This document shows, piece by piece, positions 1-11,194 of a stretch of 64,000 bases of DNA (positions are counted from its first letter, which is position 1; each line of letters starts with the position of its first letter). The DNA is from Sinotaia quadrata (Eukaryota; Mollusca; Gastropoda; Architaenioglossa; Viviparidae), in the NCBI GenBank assembly GCA_028829895.1, contig CM054178.1, positions 67,322,835-67,386,834 on the forward strand. Direction: 5' to 3'. A program made the position numbers and the translations under genes. A model generated the notes under the pieces. That model was not told where the DNA came from, made no database searches, and saw only the letters and a list, made by a program, of their open reading frames with translations.

Positions 1-337
1 GATACACAGAGTTACCATCCCAGTGTCTGAAAAACAGATTGTACCCTCAGCCTGTGTCATTTGTCTCATGGTTCATCCTTGTTTAACTAATAGCAATCCT
101 TGAACATAAGCTAAAGCAAATGTATTATATGGCACAGTGCTGGATTAACCATTAGCCATTTTTGTATACTAAGAACATGTTTAGGGCACCTGGAAAAAAG
201 TCAAATTATTTGTTGTTGATAAAAATAAATGAATTATATATGACCATTTCAATCTGCATAAATATGAGTATTTTGGTAACACTGGTATTTTCTCATCTGT
301 TTAGCCATTGTTCAATTTTTAGTCCAGTAATTAAATG

Positions 338-535
338 AGTATTTTTGTAAGAAGTTAGTTAGTGAACTAGTATTTTTGTAAGAAGTTAGTTAGTGAACTA
401 GTATTTTTGTAAGAAGTTAGTTAGTGAACTAGTATTTTTGTAAGAAGTTAGTTAGTGAACTAGTATTTTTGTAAGAAGTTAGTTAGTGAACTAGTATTTT
501 TGTAAGAAGTTAGTTAGTGAATTAGTATTGTAAGA
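338..535. repeat. 31-bp minisatellite, about 6 copies
   Basis: Near-perfect 31-bp units (agtatttttgtaagaagtta plus gttagtgaact) start at 338, 369, 400, 431, 462 and 493. The last unit is degenerate. It lies just upstream of the exon at 601, in the preceding intron. Confidence 0.95.
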
Positions 536-600
536 AAAGAAAAAAATCATCATGTAACACATCCAACCTGTATTCACACAGTTTTAATGGAGAAATTCAG

Positions 601-736
601 CACAGGTATCCAGCACACACAGACGGACCTCCGGAGCTATACTTGTCCCACGAGGGTCATGCAAGTCAGTATGCTTTGGACTGTGAGGAGTGCGGCCAAC
701 ATATTGCACATTGTCTTCGCTCAAAACTGCACATTG
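601..736 (+). CDS. penultimate coding exon of an unrecognised protein (gene partial, starts left of the window)
   Basis: Seen: an acceptor ending in ttcag precedes CAC at 601, and CACATTG|gtatgt gives the donor after 736. The exon reads 45 codons plus one base and joins in phase to the exon at 3005. The peptide begins HRYPAHTDGPPELYL and has a C-x2-C pair (DCEECGQH) followed by HCLRSKLHIG, so a small metal-binding site is possible. The codon content (many Gly, His, Cys codons, CpG dinucleotides) stands out from the AT-rich flanks, which supports real coding. I do not recognise the family. Earlier exons lie outside the window; I found none convincing in 1-600. Confidence 0.7.
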
Positions 737-799
737 GTATGTTAAGCTGATGTTTGGCTGGTGTTAAAATGTTGTTATGATGCTGAGACTATTCTCTTT

Positions 800-1010
800 T
801 GTTGTGGGTATATGTGGTGGAATAAATTTGCCTATCCCTAATTCTAAACTTAATAATTATATATTGTTGCCGATGTTAACATGACCTGACCTTGGGCACT
901 GCTTGTGACGATATTTTGTGGGCACCAGAGTTGGAATAAACAACTCAGATGGAGAACATTCTAGAACTTGCTGATGCAATCCAAACCAAGCCAAGTGGAT
1001 GAGTAGTTTT
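800..1010 (-). repeat. dispersed repeat family B, copy 1 (inverted relative to copy 2)
   Basis: The reverse complement of about 810-990 aligns with about 22663-22815. Shared blocks, in order, are gcatcagcaa, gagttgttta(t/c)tccaactct, gtgcccaaggtc(a)ggtca, and taagt(t/c)taga followed by agggataggcaaat. Divergence is moderate. I see no coding capacity, terminal repeats or tail, so the class is unknown. Confidence 0.75.
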
Positions 1011-2039
1011 TCTGACTAATAGTCTCAAGTTTGTTCATAACAACTTCAGCCAATGGAAATGGACTGAAAGTTATTTTGTTGAAGAAAGTCCTATATTCTA
1101 ATCACTTTGATTTTGACATAACTCAAGCCCGGTCATAAAGGCAATTGTTAGTTTATGTTAAGTTAACTGACTGATAAAGAAAGAATGGACTTAGAAATAT
1201 TTCTTACATGTTTGCTATTGATCTATGATTTGAATTGGAGAATGCTTATGTAATTGAACCATTGAACTATGTTCACTAATTTGATTACGTTGTACATTAT
1301 ACTTGTGAATTTTGATTGATGCTATATTTCTTATGCTGCTTGTGTATTGGGCTAATAAATATTGTTGCAGGATTGTAAGTTGAGAATGTTTGTATAAGAG
1401 AGAAAGGAGTATAGAGATGATAATATGCCTGAAATTTAGCACTGCCTTAATTTGACTTTTGCAGAAAGGAGCACGCCTTTTTTTATTTCATAGTCCTGTG
1501 ACTACTGTACTCTCCTGGATCATGTTGATGTGTGAATCCAGCATTGTCGTCAAACGCATCAGTAAGTTGATTCCTGTGAATTCCATTCGAGAGCCAATAT
1601 GGCAAAAATTGAGGTTCGAGTTTGGTCTCAAGAATTCACAAAAGTTTCTTGAACATTCCTCATGGTGTGCTGAGTAACACACATGAAAATTCTAAAACAC
1701 TCCGTGTTATGTGCTTTGATAGTGCATGTGAAGTTCTGGATGATTCTCCACATTGTGCTTTGTGAGCACATCAAAGATTCTGGAACAGTTGTGTAACTTG
1801 CCTAGAAGGGATATGCTGGACCATCACCTAATAAAGAAAAACCCAGTGACTTGTTGCAAACCAGCGATAGCTGCCATCTTTGAAAAGGTTATGTACATTG
1901 ACTTTAATTATTTCTCTAAAACTCCACTCTCATATATATATTTTAACTTGACTGCTGATGTCTGTGTTAGGATAAACTGATTGAGTGTCTAGCGTTAATC
2001 AAACTTTGTTGTGAAGTGCTGTAAATGTCAATGCTCTTT

Positions 2040-2550
2040 TGATTATATTCATATGTTGTATTTATATTCATTGTTGATTTAATAAATTAAATTTATTAAC
2101 CTTCTTGCACATATATTAAAACCTTTTTTAAAACCTTATGATGGAATATAGTGGGTGGATGGGGGCTCATTAAATATAAATAAAAGACAGATTTTTATTA
2201 CTCCTTTAGTAAGAAGTTTCCACCTGCAGAACATTATGTGACAGTAAAACATCTATTATTGTGTAAAGAGTAGAATTTTCTCCAAGTGAGAGAAATGTTG
2301 GTCTTGTGGGAGAATTATTAATAGCTATAAATTAAGATTCTCAATCACTTGTAATTAACCCTTCTAACTCTCCTCCCTGAATGCAAGAGAAGGGAGGAGG
2401 GCTCCACAGGAATCTACCCAAAACTGAGAACATCTAAAGAATTTGAAAAGTTTTCATGCAATTCCTGTGGAGCAAAGGAAGTTAACGGTACTATTACTAC
2501 TACTTGTAATTAGTTATGTGTTGTTAATTAGTAAATAATAATCATGTGAA
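2040..2550 (+). repeat. dispersed repeat family A, copy 1
   Basis: Shares with about 52470-52845 a collinear series of blocks: ttgatttaataaat...ttatt(a/g)acc, gtgggtggatgggggct, cttagtaagaagttt, (t)ggagaattattaat, and cact(t)(g/a)taatta. This copy is longer because it holds a 155-bp insertion at 2358-2512 that the other copy lacks. No ORF. It may be a non-autonomous element. Confidence 0.75.
2358..2512. mobile_element. small foldback (MITE-like) insertion with 11-bp target duplication
   Basis: The segment is absent from the family A copy at 52.8 kb and is bounded by the direct repeat acttgtaatta at 2347-2357 and 2502-2512. Inside are two inverted pairs, ctcctccct / agggaggag and gctccacaggaat / attcctgtggagc, so the insert can fold into hairpins. 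An 11-bp duplication is in the range of Mutator-like elements, but the termini are not diagnostic. Confidence 0.6.
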
Positions 2551-2906
2551 GGGTATCCAGAGAGGTATCACAGTATGGTTAACTTTATTTCAGGAGAAGT
2601 GTTTGTGTTATTATCACCCTAATGATAGTCCAAGAAAGTGCCCATGCTGAAACTGATTAACCAGACTTTCTCTTCTGACATGGAAATTGCTAAATGGGCA
2701 TGAAGGAAATAAGGTGTGGCAGAGTGAGCATGTAGTCACTGGTCAGTGCGATGGCCAGTTACAGGTTCCTGGTGAGTTCTTGCAAAATTAGCTAGCAAAA
2801 GGTTGTTGGCTTTGCCCAGCCCTGGTCTTTGGATTTTCCTTCATCAGTCCTTACCCACTGCTCAACTCATGATTATTGTCACATGTTTAAATATTTATTT
2901 TGCTAA

Positions 2907-2907
<1 letters not shown>

Positions 2908-2937
<30 letters not shown>
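2908..2937. repeat. (tg)n microsatellite
   Basis: About 15 uninterrupted tg units lie in the intron before the exon at 3005, followed by a short (tatc/tgtc) degenerate tract. Confidence 0.95.
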
Positions 2938-3004
2938 CTATCTATCTGTCTGTCTCTGAGTATGTGTGTGTATTATTATAATTAATACTCTTATTATTCT
3001 CTAG

Positions 3005-3381
3005 GTGTCAAACCACATCATGTTATGAGTGCAGTCAAGACCCCAGCCACCTTGCAGTTCCGTGATGTCATGGTGATTCCAGATTGGTATCAAGATCGTG
3101 ATGATCTGTCTGAAAATTCAGGAATCATACTTGGATTGAAAATGCAAAATATTCCAGTAATGGTTGTTAAGAGTGATGACCTTGAAAGCATCAAGAGACT
3201 GGTTTACAATGACACAAATTCAGTAGCAGTAGTGCGTTGGGGAGTGTCTAATGGTTTAGAGAGGAAGGTAGTTGTGTCTTTGGGCGAAGGACGAGAAATT
3301 GTTGAGGGAAGTGTAAGTGGAGTGTTGCATGGAGCATCGCGATGCACTGCACAGCTTATATATGTGCGGTGTCCCTCATGA
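3005..3381 (+). CDS. last coding exon of the same unrecognised gene
   Basis: Seen: the acceptor tctctag precedes GT at 3005. The exon completes the split Gly codon from the exon ending at 736, then reads VKPHHVMSAVKTPATLQF and onward for 124 codons to TGA at 3379-3381. The joined visible C-terminus is about 170 aa. It is mixed alpha/beta in character (RDVMVIPDWYQDRDDL, then IILGLKMQNIPVMVVKSDD) with no membrane segment. The last 25 or so residues fall in a short repeat (agtggagtgttgcatggagcatc at 3316-3338) that recurs in the 3' flank, so the extreme C-terminus may be a lineage-specific tail. An RSBN1/RSBN1L identity was considered because of vertebrate synteny with PHTF, and was dropped. Confidence 0.75.
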
Positions 3382-3840
3382 GAATGTCACTTCAGTGGAT
3401 TATAGCATGGAGCACTACTAGTACATAACTAGTATTAGCTTATTCATGCATGTTGTCTTGAATTATAAGGAATTTTAAGTGGAGTGTTGTATGGAGCATC
3501 TTGTTGGTTGTGCAGAATGCTACATGAGGCATTGCAGTTTTATTCATAAGTGAACTGACTAAGTGAAGGGTGTGGAGTATTGTTGATCAAATGGCATCCT
3601 ACATCAGACATTTCAGTGTCAGTCATAAGGAGCTGGTCTAGTGGAGTGTTGTGTGGAGTATCATGTTGGTTAAGCAGTATGCTACATGAAGCATTGCAGT
3701 GTTGACCATAAGGAGCTGGTCTAGTGGAGTATTGTATCACACGGTATCCAAATTACCCATAGAGCACCACAGTGTAATTCACAATAAGTTAGTTGTGTTG
3801 AGGTTTGCCTGGTGCATCACAGTGCATTACATAGCTTACG
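3316..3840 (+). repeat. imperfect repeats spanning the stop codon of the left-hand gene
   Basis: The motif agtggagtgttg(c/t)atggagcatc occurs at 3316 (in the reading frame), 3478, 3640 and, shortened, 3723. Between the later copies, ataaggagctggtctagtgg is also repeated. A related block (gcatc(g/a)c(g/a)(a/g)tgca followed by agctta) recurs near 3812. Coding end and UTR therefore share a repeat. Confidence 0.75.
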
Positions 3841-4699
3841 TACCGAGAAAAACTTTAGTTGAATGGATCTAATTATTTATTAATGTCATAATGGCACCAT
3901 TTACATGTACATATAAATAATTTTACATAACAATGATTTAAAATGGCACTTATAAAGCATGCTTGGGAATTTCAAAACTACATTATTAAGAAAGAAGTAA
4001 ATTTGGTGATAAAACAAATGAAATAGAATTAATTTAATTAAATTCTTGCTTTACTATCAAATATTTGTAATTAATCTAGTGTGTATTTTTGTATTTACTG
4101 TGAAGTGGCTGCTTAGTAGGTTTTTAAACTGTCATACTCAATGAGGTTCTGTAACCTTTCATTACTTGTGTTTGTAATGTTTGAAACATCTTATTCATTG
4201 TCATATATGGTATCCTAGTTAAGAAAAAAATCATTCCTATAATGTTGTTCCAAAGGCACTTGTTAAGAAGGCATTAACATCACTATCTCAGAATGCATTT
4301 ACTGAGATGAATGTCCACACAGTTTGTTGGACTCTCCTATAATATGGCTGTGTGTATGATGTATGTTGATCAGAAGTTATAAGATTCACTTATGATTTTG
4401 AGTAGATAGAATTTTTTTGTCTAAACACATTGACATTTCTCTGGGAATAGAGTGAAATGTTTCAAAAACATGGGGGGGAAGCAATTAATGTATATATATG
4501 TATATCACACAATACATATATGTATATTACTTAATACATGTATGCATGTCACACAGTACATATATATAAAACTGTACATCATTCAGCATATTTTTTCACA
4601 TAATACATGAAAATATGCATTTGTACATATTATATCATAATGTATGTCCAAAGCATGCATGTATTGTATACCCCATAAATATCTTTTAAGTATCTTTAT

Positions 4700-4990
4700 C
4701 AGTCATCAGGTTACAATGATTGTAGGGTTATTGTAGTATCTTATAACTACCCTTTGCAGTCATTGGTTACACTAATTGTAGGGTTATTGTAGTATCTTAT
4801 TAACTACCCTTTACAGTCATTGGTTACACTGATTATAGGATTATTGCAGTATCTTGCAACCTCCCCTAGCAGCCATTGGTTACACTGACTGTAGTTTTAT
4901 TATGGTATCTTGTAATTACCCTTAGCCCCTTAAGAGTCACTTGTTATGCTGGCTGTAATGGCTGAAGTACATGTATCTTTAAGTAACAGC
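4700..4990. repeat. imperfect 57-bp tandem repeat, about 5 units
   Basis: Units of the form cagtcattggttacac...gggttattgtagtatctta start at 4700, 4757, 4814, 4870 and about 4934. Identity falls toward the right end. Confidence 0.85.
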
Positions 4991-7052
4991 TTGTCTCGGG
5001 TTACACTGAAGAATATCGTGTGAAGATCATTGTGCAGGTCATTGACCTTCACATAACATTGAAGATGGTGGGTGCAATAAATCTGCTGTGGCACCATCTT
5101 TAAAATGCTTCATTTAAAATAAAATATGTAAAATTTGTAATTTGTAAAAGTCATGCAGGAAGGATAGAAATCAGATGCTAAACTTATTCACCAGCACCAT
5201 GTCACTGATAGTCACATGCTCTCGGCAATAAGGTTGTATGCATTGAATAATTTAGATTTAATTTAGCAAAGGACAAATTTGTCACCAACATTCATTGTTA
5301 TTTATTTACACATTTTGATATTAAACCTTTCATTGCTGATATTGTAATTTTTTCCCTCTTTGTTTTGCTATTAATCTTTTTATTGCTTATTCAGCATAAA
5401 ATTACATTTTGGTACTTTTGTATCTATTAATTATCCTTTTTCTTGCCAATTTCAGTACAATATTGATATTACTAAAATGTTGTATCTCATATAAATTAGC
5501 CTTTTCATTGCTGATTTCAATATAGTATTGGCCTATCAGTACTTTTTAAAAATAAATTGCATCCACAACAATGGGTAATTCAAGAAAAAACTTACAAAAA
5601 CTATTTGAAATATTCAATCTACCATTAACTTACAAGAGAAAGTTTTGAGCACAAGATTAAAAAGTATTAATATATGACATATTGATTGTTTTAATCTTGG
5701 CCTTTTGCCAACCAGCTACAGAAGACAGTAGATTGTTTCTTACCACTAGTATTTATATTTTGTATATTATTCCCTTGCCTTCAAAGAATAGAATTACATG
5801 TTTAAATTCGTCAGTTGCATTTTTAATATTTTTGAAGGATGGCATTTGATATTCATGATATTCAGACTTTATATTTTTGAGAATTTTAAATTTTATAACT
5901 ACAGCCAGTACATGCATTATTTATTACTATACAGAATTGTATGTGTGTTTTATCTTTGCTTGTTAATATATATTTTCTCTGAGTTTTTATTTTAAAAGTT
6001 TATGCATAGATTTCTTGTTAATCTGTGATTGTTTATTTCTTTTTTTGACCTATGTCTTACTCACAAAGATGTCTTAGTCTACAGTACAGATGAAAATTAA
6101 AGCATAGGTCCAAAATGTGAAAGAAGACACTTCATTAAAAAAAAGTTTTTAATACCCCACCCCCAAAGGCTACGAGTTTATTTGCCTCGTGCTTTTGTGA
6201 TGGCTCCTTGTGAATGTCAACTCAAGGGAGGTGGAGGACCAGATCTGGACAATGTTTCTAGGATTGACTTTGTTTGAAAATATTTTCATTCATACATAAC
6301 TAGTTGTATTCACTTTGAAAGAATTAACAAATGAATAAATGTGTGTGAGCAACTTTAATGGAATAAGTATATAATTTGTGGTATTACTGAGTTTCTGTAT
6401 AAATATACTGCAGTAGTCTACAGCATTACTGATTCTTTGTTGCTGTAGTCTTATCTCTGATTTTACCGAGTTTCTGAGATGAATCTAGCAGTACTGTGCT
6501 CTCTGCATTCAGAGATTTTGTCTGATACAAAATTTGTTCTCTGTTTGTATTGGCATGCTGAACAGTTTATGTAACATAAGGCAGAATTGATTGTATAGAC
6601 CTGAGCTGGACTGTAATGTATACCAGAGTGTGGATATATCTGGGTTGCTGTATATGGCAAAATTGTTTGTGTATACCTGGACAGGACAGTAATATATGGC
6701 AGCATTGTGTGTATTAGGACTGGAATTTTTGGGCAGAAATAGTTGGGTATACTTGAACTGTAATGTACAACATTAATCAAGTATACAAATATCTATGGTA
6801 GAATTGTTTTGATGGCATGCCCTTGTAATTTATGGCAGCACACATTGGTTTTAATTTATTTCTATTATACAGTCTGAGACTGTATTGAATTGTTATAAAT
6901 GTGTAATGCGACAGGAGTATATTTATTTGTAAATTGTACTAACTTTGGTTCAAATTATTTGCACTCTAATTTGTGTGACAGAACTGTTGTGCTGTACATA
7001 CATTTGGTGTTGGTATGGGTTCATTTCTAAAAATGGAAAACTGACTGTGAGT

Positions 7053-7053
7053 C

Positions 7054-7092
<39 letters not shown>

Positions 7093-7105
7093 TACACATA
7101 TATCT
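7053..7105. repeat. (ta)n(ac)n compound microsatellite
   Basis: An alternating ta tract runs into ac repeats and a short tatat end. Confidence 0.9.
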
Positions 7106-7124
7106 GCTTCTAAAATGGATTTAT

Positions 7125-7545
7125 AAAAAAGTGTAAGTTTACTGACAGTGATTCAAGTAAACCTAGCCAGGCTACATTTAAGTTTACTGACTGTATCATG
7201 TATACCTAGCCAGGCTACATTTAAGTTTACTGACTGTATCATGTATACCTAGCCAGGCTACATTTAAGTTTATTAACAGTGTATCAAGTAAACCTAGCCA
7301 GGCTACAATTAAGTTTACTGACTATCAATATCATGTATACCTAGCCAGGCTACATTTAAGTTTATTAACAGTGTATCAAGTAAACCTAGCCAGGCTACAA
7401 TTAAGTTTACTGACTGTATCATGTATACCTAGCCAGGCTACATTTAAGTTTACTGACTGTATCATGTATACCTAGCCAGGCTACATGTAAATTTACTGAC
7501 ATTGTATAAGACATACCTTGCCAAGCCACATCATGTAAGTTTACT
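7125..7545. repeat. 43-47-bp minisatellite, about 9 units
   Basis: The core cctagccaggctac appears 8 times between about 7163 and 7485, with a degenerate ninth near 7517. Spacing is 43 bp or 46-47 bp. Two unit types alternate: one with gtatcatgtata before the core and one with gtgtatcaagtaaa. Confidence 0.9.
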
Positions 7546-8995
7546 GACAGTGAACCAGATATACATGTTTAGTGACAGTGTGCCATGACTATTATTTAGG
7601 AAACTTTCTTTACTAAGCAGCTTATGCTATTTACCAGAAAAAGCTTTGTGGACATTTGCCAGCTCATATACTGAATGTGTAGAATAGGTTAAAAATACTT
7701 AAGAATAGAGTGAGAAGTTCACACAGTGAAGAAAAATCTTGTTCATGAAAACTATATACTATAAATATAATTATTACATTTAATTAATCATTGACATCAG
7801 GTCTCTGTTTAACTGGACTAGCATTCTGTGCTACTACAAAATGATATTTGATTTCTGCCAGTTTTTTTCTCTGAACACTATGAAATTGTAGCCAAATGTT
7901 CTTTAGTGTGCTAGTAGATTAGGTTTGCTTCTTGTACATAAAACAGAGAAATGCCAGTTGGGCCAATTTTAGTGGCAAAATATTTCTGCAGCTGTAACCA
8001 TCATGAAGAATTTATTTTTAATTTGTGACTGAAGTACAAAACCACTTTATGTATGCAACTGAAATCATCATAAAGAATCTACTAATTTAAAAAATAACAG
8101 TGACTAATAAGTACCATAAAAAAAATTACATGTGGGTGATTGAAGACGTACATTTAATCTTTAAAAAAAAATATTCCACTAAAGAAGAAAATTTGTGAAA
8201 AGAGAAAACTTTTTAGAAATGTAAAGAACCTTTAATGTTGAAATGAATCACTGTATGTTCAGTAATTTTGATCATTATTACTCATTGAGTTTTACTTTTA
8301 TTAATGCCATTGGTCAGGTACTCTGATGAAAGTCTGAGCTTGATCTACTGGATCATTACTGTCATAGTGTCATTAGGACATCATTTTGTATTAGGGAGCT
8401 TTCTGATTGTGTAGTTCAATAAAGCTTTCTAATGGTATAGTTCTATTGTTAGTGTATATTCTGACTAAAGCTCTTTATTCAAAATAAATGAAGAAATTTA
8501 TTGTGTTGCTGCATCTTGCAGACATCTCATAAAAAGACCAAACGAAGAGGAATCTAGGTCAACTGTGCAAATAAGCTCAATCCATTGTTGGGTGTTCTGA
8601 TTACAGACTGAAGCCCCTATCATAGTGGGATAGAGAGGCTACTAATCAGCGAGATAAAACGACAATACTAACATCAGCAATGATTGTTTCTTCTAAATCC
8701 TTGCCAGGGCTAGAAAAAGAAATCATCCACATAAAAATAATGCTATAAGCTAGTAGCCTGAAAATTAAAACAGAAAAAGAAGGATTGAATACAGCCTGCT
8801 ATATTGTATCATCAACAGCCAAATAGACGAGGCACTGAAAAAAGCATCAAAACTCCATTTCATCCCAACAGATACTGACAAAAGGACACTGCCCTATTAA
8901 AAATGGGTCATTTGGCAAGTAGTTTATTTGAATTTGTTCTTTAAATAGGTGTCCTATATTGATTAGCATTGCACTTTTAAAACTGTTGTCAGCTA

Positions 8996-9222
8996 TCTCC
9001 TGACATTGTCAAAGGAACATGCATGTTGTAAGCTCTCTCGTGACATTGTCAAAGGAATGTGCACATTGTAAGCTCTCTCGTGACATTGTCAAAGGAATAT
9101 GCATGTTGTAAGCTCTCTTGTGACATTGTCTAAGGAATATGCATGTTGTAAGCTCTCTCGTGACATTGTCAAAGGAATATGCATGTTGTAAGCTCTCTTG
9201 TGACATTGTTAAAAGAATATTC
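8996..9222. repeat. 38-bp minisatellite, 6 units
   Basis: Units ctctcgtgacattgtcaaag followed by gaatatgcatgttgtaag repeat six times with few changes. The repetitive open frame on the minus strand here is a by-product of the 38-bp unit, not a gene. Confidence 0.93.
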
Positions 9223-9334
9223 ACTGATTTTGTAATGTATCTTTGTAAGTAAACTGCTGTCAGTATTTTACATATCTTATACAGAAAATAATGTCTTTTC
9301 ATCTTTTTTTATAACATTTGTGCAATACAATCTC

Positions 9335-9340
9335 AATAAA
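9335..9340 (+). terminator. poly(A) signal candidate for the left-hand gene
   Basis: AATAAA at 9335 is followed by further AATAAA-like hexamers and then a GT-rich stretch (gactgtgttttgttt) at about 9365-9380, the expected order of signal and downstream element. Base skew changes just after it. Confidence 0.4.
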
Positions 9341-9603
9341 ATAAATAATAAAATTAATTCACAAGACTGTGTTTTGTTTCTAAATGGGATACAGCTTACA
9401 TTTAGAAATGCATTACACTTATTACATAAATATTTTCATTTCTAGTTAAAAAGAAGTTAATGTTTGTTGATGATCATTTAACCTTAAAGAAAGAAATAAT
9501 TGTACACTAATATACTGTTATGAAGCTATTCTTAAACTGTTAACTGGAGAAAAAACAACAACTATAAAATGACAAACAACAAAATTGTAAAATGGGAAAA
9601 TCC

Positions 9604-9609
9604 TTTATT
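9604..9609 (-). terminator. PHTF2: distal poly(A) signal candidate for PHTF
   Basis: The minus strand reads AATAAA here (tttatt on plus), close to the switch in base skew and to the opposing signal at 9335. If used, the PHTF 3' UTR would be about 8.9 kb. Nearer signals on the minus strand exist, so this is only one possible end. Confidence 0.25.
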
Positions 9610-10844
9610 TCCTCACACAGACGGAATGTGGACACAAAAAAACATTTCATAACATTGCAATAACCAACCTGCAACATCCTCAATACTGTCACCTGCACTT
9701 GAACACAATTGTAAACAATTTTATGTGTTTCTTGTATATTCAGCTCCTGTTGTATTTACAATACTGAAACTCTTGAGTGAAAACTGGGTGATCACAAAAT
9801 TTGTACACATAAATTTAAAAAACAACACAATAAACATCCAGTGATAACAGTTACATGTACATACATTCATGTAAAATATATTCCTTGATGGGAATGTAAA
9901 TAACAAAGAGAACCAGAATATCTACTTTTTGAATTGTTGAAAATTACAACAAAATGTATTTTATATTACATTATCTTTAAGCATCATTTGAAAAAAAATA
10001 AATGTGAGTGCATATATACAGTTTTGATCTCAAACAATTACTGCTTTAATTACTGAGTTGTTAATTAATATTAATAAATAGACTGCTACATATAATCTAC
10101 AGAGTGAATCTGATATTTTTTCTATTACAAGTCCCACAAAATTCCCTCTAACATTTCTGCTGCTGAAACAATGAGGTAAAAGATTTGTGGATTACAAAAA
10201 CATTTAAACTTTGACAATCAATTTTTAAAAAAATACCCTAGCAAATAATAACAATAAGGTTGCTCTAAAATAATTTGGACATTTATTTCTAATGCATTTT
10301 TAGTTTTTAAATATACCATATTCACAACCAGTTTTTAAATGCTATCCCATATTTGGACCACCAAAATACCTGTTCATTAGATATGAACAAAGAATCTGAT
10401 CAATGGATAAAAAGCTACTTTTTAGTTTATTTATAAACATTTCATTTAGTTTATAAGTGAGCAAATGCATTTCCAACACAACAAAATAACTGAAAAGAAA
10501 GTTTCCATCTTGCTGAAATTCTTGTCCCTTATTTTTTTTAAAAAAAACATTGCTAAAATTTTTAGCTTCTTATGGTATTAAATAATAAATGTTTACAATA
10601 TAAGAAAAATTGGTATGATTTTTCTTCAACAAATACAACAACAAAAAAAAGTCTATATAATCACTGTCTTTGATATTCTCATTTTATATGACTATGTCAG
10701 GTATTCTATGATATTTATTTGCATGATCATTATATCATAAGGGCTTAAAACAATATATCCTAGAGTATTTTCTACCCATTATATGACGGTGTGAAATTAA
10801 AATGTTTGCATTGGTAGGAACATAAGTGAATTTGCTTATTGGAA

Positions 10845-11119
10845 GGCTTGATAAGTCACATTGGGAGTGAAAATTTGAGCATCATTTAGCAAATGACCTT
10901 GACTGTCTACTTTCTTTATGAGTACTTTGATGTCTCTGTTTTGTGAACGTGACAATGCAATATAAAGATTGCTAAAAAAAAACAAACCCACATGCTCGAA
11001 GGTTTGTCTTTGACTGACTTATTAATAATCACTGCGAATGCAGGCATTACTGGGAACTGATGGCACTTCAACTTGAATGGCAAATTGACATTATTCAGTT
11101 GAAATGTTGCCTTCACCAT
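10845..11119 (-). pseudogene. Helitron/PIF1-type helicase C-terminal remnant, copy 1
   Basis: Read on minus, the segment gives NLPFKLKCHQFPVMPAFA followed by VIINKS, then after a frameshift QxQTFEHVG, then NLYIALSRSQNRDIKVLI, and ends near NVTYQ. Order and motifs match the last helicase motifs of PIF1-like helicases, as found in Helitron Rep/Hel proteins (INKSQGQT, then GQLYVALSR, then NVVY). Frameshifts and the lack of upstream domains show it is dead. It lies in the same orientation as PHTF, in its 3' flank. Confidence 0.75.
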
Positions 11120-11194
11120 TTTAAATTTACGAAAACTGTTTACAAGTTGAAAGAGGGTGCTTTAGCATTTTGCACAAAGGGATACACAGAATTG

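Larger units (their letters stand above)
737..3004 (+). other. intron between the two visible exons of the left-hand gene
   Basis: The intron has GT (737) and AG (3003-3004) borders. It contains a copy of dispersed repeat family B (about 800-1010), a copy of family A (about 2040-2550) with a 155-bp foldback insertion, and a (tg)n microsatellite. Short open frames at 1459-1677 (+) and 1488-1682 (-) overlap each other and have no recognisable family. Confidence 0.65.
3382..9360 (+). other. probable 3' UTR / 3' flank of the left-hand gene
   Basis: No convincing coding exon follows the stop at 3381. The stretch is T-rich on the plus strand, as expected for a 3' UTR in this orientation, and holds several tandem repeats (listed separately). 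Possible poly(A) signals occur along it (for example ttcaataaagc at about 8409); the best cluster is at 9335. The segment at about 8515-8900 is more A-rich and looks like an unrelated insertion that I cannot classify. The true transcript end is not known. Confidence 0.45.

Noticed and set aside
1459..1682. Overlapping plus and minus frames in the first intron
   Set aside because: Both strands are open over the same 190 bp with no family motif or splice support; probably old repeat or chance.
3005..3381. RSBN1/RSBN1L identity for the left-hand gene, because vertebrate PHTF genes neighbour RSBN1 genes
   Set aside because: The visible C-terminus does not resemble what I know of the RSBN1 C-terminal catalytic region, and synteny alone is weak.
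8996..9302. Open minus frame with a repeated peptide
   Set aside because: It is produced by the 38-bp minisatellite; the repeat period and flanks explain it without a gene.
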